Part shown: piece by piece, positions 43,801 through 51,201 of the stretch | How positions within the stretch are numbered: position 1 is the stretch's first letter | How the letters are laid out: every line of letters begins with the position of its first letter | NCBI RefSeq assembly: GCF_014873705.1 | Contig: NZ_JADBDS010000007.1 | Coordinates: 53,768-117,767 of the forward strand | Length of the DNA: 64,000 nt | Reading direction: 5' to 3' | Source of the DNA: Mycobacterium sp. OAS707 | Lineage (GTDB): Bacteria; Actinomycetota; Actinomycetes; Mycobacteriales; Mycobacteriaceae | Notes under the pieces: generated by a model | The model's database searches: none | What the model saw: the letters and a program-made list of their open reading frames with translations, nothing else | Told to the model about the DNA's origin: nothing | Translations under genes and position numbers: made by a program

Positions 43801-44039
43801 CACCAGCGGACGTCGCTGAGGCGCGCAGCGTGGCCACCGCGGTCGCAGACATGCGGCTACCCGCTCCCGTGGCCGCCATCGACCTGTGTCGGCTGAAGTG
43901 CCGGCTCATGGTTTCCAAGTCGGAAGGCGACGCCGCCGGATATGCCGACCTCGCCCCGCAATACCTGGCGGTGGTCGAGCGCCTCGACGCGCGCGGACGC
44001 CTGGCCGAAGCGCGCCGGATGGTCGCCGAGGTTATTTGA
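40857..44039 (+). CDS. Large class III cyclase-like/AAA-ATPase/TPR signalling protein
   Basis: Protein of 1060 residues. A zinc-ribbon (Cys12, Cys15, Cys26, Cys29) precedes a class III nucleotide cyclase homology domain (about 45-200): both metal Asp residues are present (D51 in FADVVGSM, D95 in KFTGDGLMAL), but the canonical GDxVNxAxR is GHPVGMAQR, so the adenine-site Asp and transition-state Asn are replaced by His167 and Gly171. A STAND/AAA ATPase follows (Walker A GAPGLGKS, 264-271; LVVLEDAHWID Walker B), then ~500 residues of TPR-like helices. Related M. tuberculosis proteins end in a LuxR HTH; this one does not. CATAAT at 40818 may be its -10 box. Confidence 0.85.
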   Translation: MNIPVGGATVSCAACGNELRVNARFCDSCGSPVSAERAAGERKQVTVLFADVVGSMKLAATLDPERLQELMHELLNRAGAVVQRYHGTVDKFTGDGLMALFGAPVALEDHALRACFAALEIQSVAKGLSAELHRRDGVDMQLRVGLNSGEVITGEIGLGPNPYTAVGHPVGMAQRMEAAAPPGGVLCSMSTAQLVEQAARLGPVMTVEVKNESQPVPARELHAVESGRTVAVRDYGPMLGRGPAMTALAHTFAVEHGAVVGVVGAPGLGKSRLIREFGGWATARDVDVVLARCEAHTADVPFRALSRTLRAMFRIDQLSGDAARRHVLDQLGRVAPDPDDTRILFDLLGIGDPATAAGEVSVDAQRRRLVDMMVSAVLARGTRTLVVLEDAHWIDATSDATFAEFAATLRATPAVLVVTYRPEYSGALEAIFDTTVALQPLTDETTVELITGLVGQHPSVAGLAQRIADRAAGNPFFAEEIVRDLAGRDVLTGSRGDYKLNGDLDEIAVPATVQSVLAARIDRLPPSAKSILNAAAVIGTRFDLDSVRALLTDAEPRHLAELVSAELVDQTEFVPRQQYCFRHPLVRTVAYESQLTATRAEAHKRLAAAIEARNPAGAAENAALIAAHLEQAGEAAAAYVWHMRAAEWLRFRDLPAARASWMKARELADQLPGDAESVASMRIAPRTMLASTAHLVGGEEDTDGRYRELRELTTQAGDLLSLALGTAGQIISLSTNHNRLSDAAQLASELGAMVDHLDCPEPTKLEILHSVTWAHFLACDFPSALSAIDRQKGLAGESAAISKAQTLSVRGAIEIYAGDYENGRRHFRQAIEQARILHPVTYAQVLTGRSWFVAMGLDEADELMPQTREALLQTRAFGDNFGIVSALWAHGTVLLRADPAARAEAIGLLEEARAGIERHGIQTFLWCSVAADLAVDYARKGAQDDAIDTARRAYRSPLGAGSPPMIGRTAETLIELLLERGSPADVAEARSVATAVADMRLPAPVAAIDLCRLKCRLMVSKSEGDAAGYADLAPQYLAVVERLDARGRLAEARRMVAEVI

Positions 44040-44895
44040 GTAGCCGCGAGAGCCGTCGATCGGCCAACACCTTGCCGCCGGTCTGACACGTCGGGCAGTA
44101 CTGAAATGACTTGTCCGCGAACGAGACTTCACGCACCGTGTCGCCGCACACCGGACACGGCAGGCCCGTCCGCGCATGCACCCGCAGGCCCGATCGCTTC
44201 TCCCCCTTCAACGTGGCCGCCTGCTGCCCGACCGACCGCGTAACCGCATCGGTCAACACGCTGATCATCGCGTCGTGCAAGGCAGAGAGTTGCGCGTCGG
44301 TCAGCTTGCCCGCCGTTGCGAACGGCGACAGCTTGGCCACATGCAGGATCTCGTCGCTGTACGCGTTGCCGATCCCGGCGATCACCTTCTGGTCGGTGAT
44401 CACGGTCTTGATCCGCCCGCTCTGCCCCGAAAGCACACCAGCCAGACCCTCGGGATCCAGCGACAGCGCGTCGGGCCCGAGTCCGGCGATCTGCGGCACC
44501 TTCATCGGATCGTCAACCAGCCACACCGCCAACCGCTTCTGCGTGCCCGCCTCGGTGAGGTCGAATCCCGGTGCTTCCCCGGGAGTTCCGAGATGAACAC
44601 GCAATGCGATCGGCCCCTTGCCCGGCTTCAGCGGCGCAGCGGCAAGCTTGTCCGACCAGCGCAGCCAACCCGCCCGCGACAGGTGGGTGATCAGATGCAA
44701 CTCGCCCACCTCGAGGCCAAGGTACTTCCCCCACCGGTTGGCCCCGGTGACGGTTTGGCCGTGCAACACGTTGATGGGCGGATCGAACGTTTTGAGCACC
44801 GAGAGCGCGGACACATCGACGCGCCCGACGGTCAGCCCGACGGCGTGCCGGCGCAGATGATCGGCCAGCGCCTCGATCTCGGGTAGTTCCGGCAT
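44032..44895 (-). CDS. Fpg/Nei-family DNA glycosylase (full length)
   Basis: DNA glycosylase/AP lyase homologue of 287 residues. The N-terminal catalytic Pro-Glu is intact (MPELPEIEALADHLRRHAVG), the helix-two-turn-helix region includes KVIAGIGNAYSDEILHVAKL, and the zinc finger CPVC...YCPTC is near the C-terminus; the hairpin Arg typical of Fpg is not obvious (SFADKSFQYCPTC), so substrate range may differ from 8-oxoG. M. tuberculosis Rv0944 is, as I recall, a shortened version. It converges with the cyclase-like gene with an eight-base overlap. Confidence 0.88.
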   Translation of the reverse strand: MPELPEIEALADHLRRHAVGLTVGRVDVSALSVLKTFDPPINVLHGQTVTGANRWGKYLGLEVGELHLITHLSRAGWLRWSDKLAAAPLKPGKGPIALRVHLGTPGEAPGFDLTEAGTQKRLAVWLVDDPMKVPQIAGLGPDALSLDPEGLAGVLSGQSGRIKTVITDQKVIAGIGNAYSDEILHVAKLSPFATAGKLTDAQLSALHDAMISVLTDAVTRSVGQQAATLKGEKRSGLRVHARTGLPCPVCGDTVREVSFADKSFQYCPTCQTGGKVLADRRLSRLLK

Positions 44896-44911
44896 AGGAC
44901 CAGTGTGCCAA

Positions 44912-45313
44912 TCAATCCCGCGCGCGGCGTCCCGCGTCGCGAGTGAGCAGCGACAGCAGCCAGCTCACGATCGACAGCACGATCGCCGCCCAGATCGCCG
45001 TCCACCAGAAATCGTCGATGTACAGCCCCCAGTGGGTGGTGTTGTCGGTGATCCACGACGTGATCCACAACATCAGCGCGTTGATGACAACGTGGATCAG
45101 ACCCAGCGTGAGTATGTACAGCGGGATCGAAATGAGTTGGACGACCGGTTTGATGATCGCGTTGACCAGGCCGAAGATCACCGCGACGACGAAGATGATG
45201 CCGACCCTCGTCAGGGTGGTGTCCCCGCCGATGAAGCGGATGCCCGGGACGATGAGGGTGACCACCCACAGCGCGACCCCGGTGAGCGCCGCGCGCAGCA
45301 GGAAACTCCCCAT
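44912..45313 (-). CDS. Phage-holin-4_2-like four-helix membrane protein
   Basis: Protein of 133 residues with four hydrophobic helices (LLRAALTGVALWVVTLIVPG; VGIIFVVAVIFGLVNAIIKP; LYILTLGLIHVVINALMLW; WTAIWAAIVLSIVSWLLSLL). This pattern is the 'mycobacterial phage holin IV' family found in many bacterial chromosomes; there are no other phage genes nearby, so it is a cellular membrane protein of unknown role. It lies five bases downstream of cobF on the same strand. Confidence 0.82.
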   Translation of the reverse strand: MGSFLLRAALTGVALWVVTLIVPGIRFIGGDTTLTRVGIIFVVAVIFGLVNAIIKPVVQLISIPLYILTLGLIHVVINALMLWITSWITDNTTHWGLYIDDFWWTAIWAAIVLSIVSWLLSLLTRDAGRRARD

Positions 45314-45318
45314 GGCCG

Positions 45319-46062
45319 CTAGTCTGCCGGGCGCAGCAGGTAGGTGTCCATGATCCAGCCGTGGCGGGCGCGCGCATCGGCCCGCATCTCCACGATCTTG
45401 TCGCCGACGTCGCCGACGGCCCCGGACACCAGCAATTCATCCGGCGTGCCCAGGTAGGCGCCCCACCAGATGCGGGTCTGCGGCGGGCAGGCCTGAAACG
45501 AGCAATCGCCGTCGAGCATCACTACCGCGGCGCCGGACAAGCCGGCCTCTCGCAGCTGCCTACCGGTAGTGATGAGCACCGGCTCCCCGACGTCGTTGAG
45601 CGGGATGCGGTGTCGCGCCGTCAGCGCCTGGATCGCGGTGACGCCCGGTATCACGTCGTACTCGATGTCGACGCGGGTGGCGACGAGGTCCAGGATCCGC
45701 AGCGTGCTGTCGTACAGCGACGGGTCGCCCCACGCCAGAAACGCGCCGACGTCGCCGGGCTTCAGTTCTGAGGAGATCGCATCGGCCCACACCTGCGCGC
45801 GCGCTGCATGCCAATCCGCGACGGCCTGCCGGTAGTCACCGGACTTGGCCCGCTGCGGATCGGGCAGCTCGACGAACCGGTATCCGGGTTCGCGGATGAA
45901 CCGCTCGCAGATCAGCCGTCGCAGCGCGACCAGGTCGTCCTTGGCCGATCCCTTGTCCATTGCGAAGAACACCTGGGTGTCGTTCAGCGCATCGACCGCC
46001 TGCGCCGTCACATAGTCCGGATCGCCCGCGCCGATGCCGATCACATGGATCCGCCGCGTCAC
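45319..46062 (-). CDS. cobF: Precorrin-6A synthase (deacetylating) CobF
   Basis: SAM-dependent methyltransferase of 247 residues of aerobic cobalamin synthesis: methylates C-1 of precorrin-5 with loss of the acetyl group. Seen are IHVIGIGAGDPDYVTAQAVD (SAM/precorrin loop), FLAWGDPSLYDSTLRIL and YDVIPGVTAIQALTARH, typical of CobF/CbiL-like methylases, plus the CobF-specific N- and C-terminal ends. This gene is missing from M. tuberculosis but kept in M. canettii at this site (literature, from memory), so this organism may make B12 aerobically without that gap. Confidence 0.92.
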   Translation of the reverse strand: MTRRIHVIGIGAGDPDYVTAQAVDALNDTQVFFAMDKGSAKDDLVALRRLICERFIREPGYRFVELPDPQRAKSGDYRQAVADWHAARAQVWADAISSELKPGDVGAFLAWGDPSLYDSTLRILDLVATRVDIEYDVIPGVTAIQALTARHRIPLNDVGEPVLITTGRQLREAGLSGAAVVMLDGDCSFQACPPQTRIWWGAYLGTPDELLVSGAVGDVGDKIVEMRADARARHGWIMDTYLLRPAD

Positions 46063-46117
46063 GCAAGCGAGTATGCCATTGACCAGCGATTACCCCAGGT
46101 ATGCGGTACCGGGGGTA

Positions 46118-46147
46118 TTGACATCTTCGGCATCGGGTACCTAACTT
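46118..46147 (+). promoter_or_regulatory. Strong sigma-A-like promoter before the AurF-type oxygenase
   Basis: A perfect TTGACA (46118-46123) is followed after 18 bases by TAACTT (46142-46147); transcription would start near 46154, giving a leader of about 24 bases before ATG 46178. GGTACC-flanked sequence around it (46106-46111 and 46136-46141) could be an operator. Confidence 0.55.
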
Positions 46148-46177
46148 CTAGGTGACAGCAACGAAGGGATGTCAGCG

Positions 46178-47083
46178 ATGACAGCTTCGGTACGCGCGAA
46201 CGCCGCCGCCGGTCGCGAGGAGTTCTCCGAGCGCCTGCTCAAGGGTTCGGTCAAGAAGTCCTACGCGCCGATCGTCGACATCGACTGGGACGCCCCGCTG
46301 GATCCCGACAAGTTCTTCCTGCCGCCGAAGACCGTTTCGCTGTACGGAACCCCGTTGTGGGACAACATGACCCGCGCACAGCAGATCGAGTTGTCGCGGC
46401 AGGAACTCGTCAACACGCTGTCAGCGGGCATCTGGTTCGAAAACATCCTCAACCAGGCGCTGCTTCGCAAGATGATGCACCAGGATCCGACCGCGAAAGC
46501 CACGCACTACGAACTGACCGAACTCGGCGACGAGACGCGGCACATGGTGATGTTCGGCAAGGCCATCGACCGGGTCGGCGCAAAGCCGGTGCGGCCCAGG
46601 TACTACCAGCGCGTCATCATCAACGCGTTGCCGTTCGCGTTCCAGGGCCCGATGCTGTGGGTGGCCGCGCTGATCGGCGAGGAGATCTTCGACTCGCTGC
46701 AGCGCCAGATGATGGACGACGATGACCTACAGCCAATGATCCAGCGCCTCATGCGCATTCACGTCACCGAGGAGGCTCGGCACATTCAGTTCGCCCGCGA
46801 CGGCCTGCGTAAGCGGGTCCCGCACATGCGTGCTCTGCCGAAGTTCTTCGTCGCCAACATCAACGGAGTCGGCGGCCTGTTCTTCCGCTTCCTGTTCACC
46901 AACAAGGTGCAGTACCGCCGCGTCGGACTCGACGCCCGCGAGGCCCGCCGGATGGCCCGTGAGAGCGCACACCGTCAACAAACCCAGATACTCGGGTTCG
47001 CCCCGCTGGCAGCATTTCTGGAGGAGGTCGGGCTGATGGGTCCGATTGCCAGGCGGATGTGGAAGCGCAGTAAATTTCTGTGA
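46178..47083 (+). CDS. AurF-like di-iron oxygenase
   Basis: Protein of 301 residues of the AurF/CmlI-type ferritin-like di-iron family, which oxidise aryl-amines or related groups. Iron-ligand motifs are visible: ELVNTLSAGIWFENILNQ (first Glu helix), ELTELGDETRHMVMFG (ExxH), GEEIFDSLQRQ and HVTEEARHIQFARDGL (ExxH). GAAGGG lies nine bases before ATG 46178; an ATG at 46169 is too close to it. The GTGA overlap with the next gene means the two products are made together. The substrate is unknown. Confidence 0.8.
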   Translation: MTASVRANAAAGREEFSERLLKGSVKKSYAPIVDIDWDAPLDPDKFFLPPKTVSLYGTPLWDNMTRAQQIELSRQELVNTLSAGIWFENILNQALLRKMMHQDPTAKATHYELTELGDETRHMVMFGKAIDRVGAKPVRPRYYQRVIINALPFAFQGPMLWVAALIGEEIFDSLQRQMMDDDDLQPMIQRLMRIHVTEEARHIQFARDGLRKRVPHMRALPKFFVANINGVGGLFFRFLFTNKVQYRRVGLDAREARRMARESAHRQQTQILGFAPLAAFLEEVGLMGPIARRMWKRSKFL

Positions 47084-47790
47084 GTGAGATCGACGACGTC
47101 GCGTTCGTCAACGCCGAGCGGATCGCACGCCTGCGTCCGGTCTTTGACGAGAGCACTCATACCTGGACGCTGCAGGGCGAGCGAACGCGCGCACGGGTGC
47201 TGATCGCAACCGATGGCGCGGTGCCGGACGGCGCCGACCGCGATTCACTCGGTCTGGACCTTTATCTCGGTGTGGCGGTGCACGGCTTGCCGAACTACTT
47301 TCTCATCACCGGCTCCGATGTCGCCGCGCAAAAGAGTTACATCGCAAAGTGTTTGCAGGTGATGGCCGCCACCGAAGCCACCCGCATCGAGGTGCGCTAC
47401 AGCACTCAGCGCCACTTCGCCGAGAAACGGCCGGGGCGGATCCAATGGCGGCGGGTCGCCAAACACATCCGGCGCGCATTCGATCTCAGCTCGCGCATCA
47501 CCGCAGACGAGCTGTACGACGGCCGCGCCACCGTGCACATCGGTGACGACGGTCGTGATGCCCGTGTCCGGCTGACCGGGCACTTCGATCCCATCGATGG
47601 TCAATACCATTGGCAAGGAACGATTCTCGAGCCATTGGACGGCACCGACAAACTACCCAAGCCGGCCGTCGTCACCATCGGCAACCGATCCGCTGCTGCC
47701 CGCATCACTGAACGCACGCCGCAGGGCGGTTACTCGGTCGTCGGAGTGGGGGCGCCTCCCTTCGCGCTCGAAGTGACAGCCGTGCGATAG
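47080..47790 (+). CDS. Truncated flavin-monooxygenase-like protein with C-terminal DUF4873 domain
   Basis: Protein of 236 residues. The last ~100 residues (DELYDGRATVHIGDDGRDAR, then GHFDPIDGQYHWQGTI) are DUF4873. The first ~120 residues resemble the C-terminal end of Baeyer-Villiger-type monooxygenases (RVLIATDGAVPDG, LYLGVAVHGLPNYFLITGSD) but the FAD- and NADPH-binding GxGxxG domains that should precede are absent. It starts with GTG inside the stop of the AurF-like gene, so this is a designed two-gene unit, not a simple decay product. Possible role as a lid, scaffold or effector-binding partner is inference. Confidence 0.72.
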   Translation: MSEIDDVAFVNAERIARLRPVFDESTHTWTLQGERTRARVLIATDGAVPDGADRDSLGLDLYLGVAVHGLPNYFLITGSDVAAQKSYIAKCLQVMAATEATRIEVRYSTQRHFAEKRPGRIQWRRVAKHIRRAFDLSSRITADELYDGRATVHIGDDGRDARVRLTGHFDPIDGQYHWQGTILEPLDGTDKLPKPAVVTIGNRSAAARITERTPQGGYSVVGVGAPPFALEVTAVR

Positions 47791-48941
47791 CCGCGCAGGC
47801 CGACGACCAGCAAGCCCATCGCGAACACGCCACCGACAATGCCCGAAACCAGCAGCGGCACATGGCCGTCGGTGCCCCACAGCAAGCCTGCCCACAGCCC
47901 GGCGCCCAGCACCGCAAAACCACTCGCACCTTGAAACACCCCTTGTGCGCTGGCTTGCAGATCCGATCCGACGAGCGACGAAATCCACGCCTTGCCAACG
48001 CCATCCGTGCAGCCGGTGAACAGTCCGTACACCCCGATCAACAGCCAGGCAGCCACCGTGTCGGTGGTCAGCCCCAGCCCGGTGTAGCCGATCGCGAAGA
48101 ACAGCAGCCCGATGCCGAATACGGCAGGCCGTGGTACGCGGTCAGCCAGCAGGCCTGCGGGATAACTGCAGATGGCATACACCGCGTTGTAGGTGACGTA
48201 GGCCAGGATCACCTCGACCACTGAGAAGCCGATTTCGTTGAGCCGCAACAGAAGCAACGCGTCGGGGAAGTTCACCAGACCGAACACGACCAGCGCGGCC
48301 GTCACCCGCCAATAGTGACGAGGCAGGTCCCGCACCCTGGCGAACATCGCGCGCCGCTGCGCACGCGGCAGCACCTGCCGGGTCTCGCGCACCAGAAACA
48401 CCAGCGCGACGCTCAACACCGCGGGCACGACGGCAACCCACAGCAGCGGTGGAATCTGATGGTCGAGCAACTCGTAGCCGGCGAGGCCGAGCAGCGGGCC
48501 CACCACGGCGCCCAGCGTGTCCATGGCGCGGTGAAACCCGAACACCCGTCCCCGCGCGGAGTCGTCGATGTCGACCACCAGCAGCGCATCACGTGGCGCG
48601 CCGCGAATTCCCTTGCCGAGCCGGTCGACAACGCGGCCCGCCAGCACGCCCGGCCATCCTGCGGCCGCGGCCACCATCACCTTGCCCAGCGCAGCCATGC
48701 CGTATCCCGTTGCGATCAACGGCCGCTTCGAAAACCGGTCACCCAACGGTCCGGCCGCCAGCTTGGTCAGTGACGCCGCGCCTTCGGCCGCGCCCTCGAC
48801 GGCGCCGACGACCGAGGGCGGCGCACCGAGAACAGCTGTCAGGTAAATGGGCAGCAGCGGATACAGCAGTTCGCTCGCCGCGTCCTGAAGAAACGAGACA
48901 GCGGAAAGTACCCGCACATTGCGGGTCAGCCAGGCGCGCAC
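47730..48941 (-). CDS. MFS transporter
   Basis: Major facilitator superfamily protein of 403 residues with about twelve hydrophobic helices. The N-terminal repeat has VSFLQDAASELLYPLLPIYL and the loop GPLGDRFSKRPLIATG (RxxRKR/GDxxG-type motif A variant), and the second half carries PAGLLADRVPRPAVFGIG. It looks like an exporter of the type found beside drug or metabolite genes; the substrate is unknown. The start is GTG 48941. Its end overlaps the preceding convergent gene by 61 bases, so transcription of the two may interfere. Confidence 0.85.
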   Translation of the reverse strand: MRAWLTRNVRVLSAVSFLQDAASELLYPLLPIYLTAVLGAPPSVVGAVEGAAEGAASLTKLAAGPLGDRFSKRPLIATGYGMAALGKVMVAAAAGWPGVLAGRVVDRLGKGIRGAPRDALLVVDIDDSARGRVFGFHRAMDTLGAVVGPLLGLAGYELLDHQIPPLLWVAVVPAVLSVALVFLVRETRQVLPRAQRRAMFARVRDLPRHYWRVTAALVVFGLVNFPDALLLLRLNEIGFSVVEVILAYVTYNAVYAICSYPAGLLADRVPRPAVFGIGLLFFAIGYTGLGLTTDTVAAWLLIGVYGLFTGCTDGVGKAWISSLVGSDLQASAQGVFQGASGFAVLGAGLWAGLLWGTDGHVPLLVSGIVGGVFAMGLLVVGLRGYRTAVTSSAKGGAPTPTTE

Positions 48942-48961
48942 CTACGCAATGATGCCTGGCG

Positions 48962-49255
48962 TTACTGCGGATCCTCGTTGGTCAGCGCCTGAAACCCCTT
49001 CGCTTGGCCGCGGGCCAGCGCTGCGCGCACGACGCCGACGATCAACCCCTGCACAGCCGCGGCGATGAAGGCCTCCTTTGTAGAGCGTGACAGGTCCTGG
49101 GGCTCTGGCGGTTCCTCGTCGGACGGGCTGACCCGCTGCCAGATCTCGGTGAAGATCTTGCCCGCCAGCAGCCCTCCTGCGACGCTACTGACGATGGACA
49201 GGGGCTTGTACAGTGCTTTGGCCGCGCTCATGGACATCCACGTTCCCGTGGACAC
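48962..49255 (-). CDS. DUF4235 small membrane protein
   Basis: Protein of up to 97 residues of the actinobacterial DUF4235 family: one N-terminal hydrophobic segment (YKPLSIVSSVAGGLLAGKIF), a polar acidic loop (PSDEEPPEPQDL) and a second helix (AFIAAAVQGLIVGVVRAALA). The family usually begins near SAAKALYKP, so ATG 49231 or 49237 may be the real start; GTG 49255 has AGGGA close by. It shares its upstream region, and the KstR box, with the LLM gene. Function unknown. Confidence 0.72.
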   Translation of the reverse strand: MSTGTWMSMSAAKALYKPLSIVSSVAGGLLAGKIFTEIWQRVSPSDEEPPEPQDLSRSTKEAFIAAAVQGLIVGVVRAALARGQAKGFQALTNEDPQ

Positions 49256-49271
49256 GATCCCTAAACGTTAA

Positions 49272-49289
49272 ACTAGAACACGTTCTAGT
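49272..49289. promoter_or_regulatory. KstR-type operator, perfect 8-base arms
   Basis: ACTAGAACACGTTCTAGT is a perfect inverted repeat around AC and contains the full KstR consensus TnnAACnnGTTnnA (49274-49287). It lies nine bases before GTG 49298 and between that gene and the divergent DUF4235 gene. This is the best operator in the window. Confidence 0.85.
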
Positions 49290-49297
49290 ATGGCGAT

Positions 49298-50164
49298 GTG
49301 CGCTTTACTTTCGCCGAGGCGATGACGGATCCCACCTACTACATCCCGCTGGCCAAGGCGGCCGAGGCCGCGGGGTATCACGCGATGACGATCCCGGACA
49401 GCGTCGCCTACCCGCTGGAGTCGGACTCGAAATACCCGTACACCCCCGACGGCAGCCGCGAATTCCTCGACGGCAAGTCGTTCATCGAGGCCTTCGTGAT
49501 GGCGGGCGCGCTGTGCGCGGTCACCACGACGCTGAAGTTCAACTTCTTCGTGCTCAAGCTGCCGATCCGCCCGCCTGCGCTGGTCGCCAAGCAAGCCGGG
49601 TCCGTGGCGGCACTGTTCGACAACCGGCTCGGGCTCGGCGTCGGCACCAGCCCATGGCCGGAGGACTACGAACTGATGGGCGTCCCATTCGCGAAGCGCG
49701 GCAAGCGAATGGACGAGTGCATCGAGATCATCAGGGGGCTCACCTCCGGCGAATACTTCGAGTTCCACGGCGAGTTCTACGACATCCCCAAAACGAAAAT
49801 GACGCCCGCGCCAACAAAGCCGATCCCGATCCTCGTCGGCGGTCACGCAGAGGCGGCGCTGCGGCGGGCGGCCCGATGTGACGGGTGGATGCACGGCGGC
49901 GGTGCGCCCGAGGAACTCGACGGATTGATCAAGCGGCTCAATCAGATTCGCGATGAGGAAGGCCGCACCGGCCCTTTCGAGATCCACGTCATCTCGGGCG
50001 ACGCGTACACCCTCGACGGCATCAAACGCCTCGAAGACAAAGGCGTCACCGATGTCATCGTCGGCTTCCGGTACCCCTACATCATGGGTCTGGACACCGA
50101 GCCGCTGGACAAAAAGATCCGCCACGTCGAAAAGTTCGCAGAAAAGGTCATCTCCAAGGTCTGA
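49298..50164 (+). CDS. F420-dependent LLM-class oxidoreductase, KstR-regulated (second copy)
   Basis: LLM-family protein of 288 residues. Signatures include RFTFAEAMTDPTYYIPLAKA, FDNRLGLGVGTSPWPEDYEL, RMDECIEIIRGLTSGEYFEF and IPILVGGHAEAALRRAARC. It has the F420-type rather than luciferase-type context. Start GTG 49298 keeps the frame; two nearby ATGs are out of frame. The overlapping operator puts it in the steroid-catabolic regulon with the gene at 24634; position matches Rv0940c in memory. Reaction unknown. Confidence 0.85.
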   Translation: MRFTFAEAMTDPTYYIPLAKAAEAAGYHAMTIPDSVAYPLESDSKYPYTPDGSREFLDGKSFIEAFVMAGALCAVTTTLKFNFFVLKLPIRPPALVAKQAGSVAALFDNRLGLGVGTSPWPEDYELMGVPFAKRGKRMDECIEIIRGLTSGEYFEFHGEFYDIPKTKMTPAPTKPIPILVGGHAEAALRRAARCDGWMHGGGAPEELDGLIKRLNQIRDEEGRTGPFEIHVISGDAYTLDGIKRLEDKGVTDVIVGFRYPYIMGLDTEPLDKKIRHVEKFAEKVISKV

Positions 50165-50193
50165 CTACCGCCTGATGTGGGTAGTCCCTCGGC

Positions 50194-51201
50194 ATGGCGA
50201 GCTCATCGCCGTCGGACGTTCAACCACAGGGTGTAGTCGCGGTCGGCGCATCTGCGGGTGGTGTCGAGGCCCTGACGCGAATGGCCGCTGGGCTGCCCGC
50301 AGATCTGGCGTTCTCGGTGCTGATGGTGTTGCACGTGCCGGCGAGCGCACCAAGTGTCTTGGCGCGAATCGTCGACCGCAGCGGCCCGCTGCCCGCCGAA
50401 TCCGCGAAGAATGGCGCCCCGTTGACGGCGGGGCGCATCTATGTGGCGATCCCCGACCACCACCTGCTGGTCCACGATCGCCGATTGATGTTGTCGGAGG
50501 GGCCGACTGAGAACGGCTACCGACCGGCAATCAACGCGTTGTTCCGTTCTGCTGCGCTGGAATTCGGTCCCCGGACGATAGGTGTCCTGATGTCCGGTGT
50601 GCTGGACGACGGGGTCGCCGGGCTTGGCGCCATCCAAGCCCGAGGAGGAACGACGATCGTGCAACAACCCGACGACGCGCTGTATCCCACCATGCCTAAG
50701 AACGCGATCCACGCGGGTGTGGCCGATCTGCAGGCCGCGGCGGCCGATGTCGGCGCGGTCCTGAAGCGCCTGGCCGATCGAGAGATCAAGGAGCGCCCGA
50801 TGGACCCCGACATGAACATGGAACTGGAGAACCGCATCGCCATGGGAAAGCGGTTCGAGGTATCGATCGAGGGCGACACATTGGGCCCGCCGTCGGGATA
50901 CACCTGCCCCGATTGCAACGGGTCGCTGATGACGCTGAGCGACACCAGCTATCGCTGCCGCGTCGGGCACGCCTGGACCGCCGACGCGTTGCTCAAGGCC
51001 AGGGACGACGAAGTCGAGGGAGCGGTGTGGGTGGCCCTTCGCAGCCTGAAGGAGAAGGCGAACCTGTCCCGCCGCCTGGCGCAGAGAGTCGGCCCGGGGG
51101 CACTCTTCGATCGATACAACAAAGTGGCCGACGAGGCCGAACGGGCGATGACCGTCCTCGGAGAACGGCTGTGGGACTCGCCGGGACAGTTGAAGGGCTG
51201 A
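50194..51201 (+). CDS. CheB-type methylesterase/deamidase domain protein without receiver domain
   Basis: Protein of 335 residues. The CheB catalytic triad is intact: Ser20 in VGASAGGVEAL, His47 in MVLHVP, Asp139 in MSGVLDDGVAGL. The N-terminal receiver domain of classical CheB is missing, and a C-terminal region adds a zinc-finger-like CPDCNGSLMTL...CRVGH (CxxC, then C and H) and a helical tail. The class usually demethylates chemoreceptors; here it is followed by STAS/ATPase and CheR-PAS genes with no flagellar or chemoreceptor genes. Its stop overlaps the next start by one base (TGATG). Confidence 0.88.
   Translation: MASSSPSDVQPQGVVAVGASAGGVEALTRMAAGLPADLAFSVLMVLHVPASAPSVLARIVDRSGPLPAESAKNGAPLTAGRIYVAIPDHHLLVHDRRLMLSEGPTENGYRPAINALFRSAALEFGPRTIGVLMSGVLDDGVAGLGAIQARGGTTIVQQPDDALYPTMPKNAIHAGVADLQAAAADVGAVLKRLADREIKERPMDPDMNMELENRIAMGKRFEVSIEGDTLGPPSGYTCPDCNGSLMTLSDTSYRCRVGHAWTADALLKARDDEVEGAVWVALRSLKEKANLSRRLAQRVGPGALFDRYNKVADEAERAMTVLGERLWDSPGQLKG

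Noticed and set aside
44912..45313. 'Phage holin' label as evidence of a prophage
   Set aside because: A lone chromosomal four-helix protein of a widespread family; no phage genes, attachment sites or compositional shift nearby.
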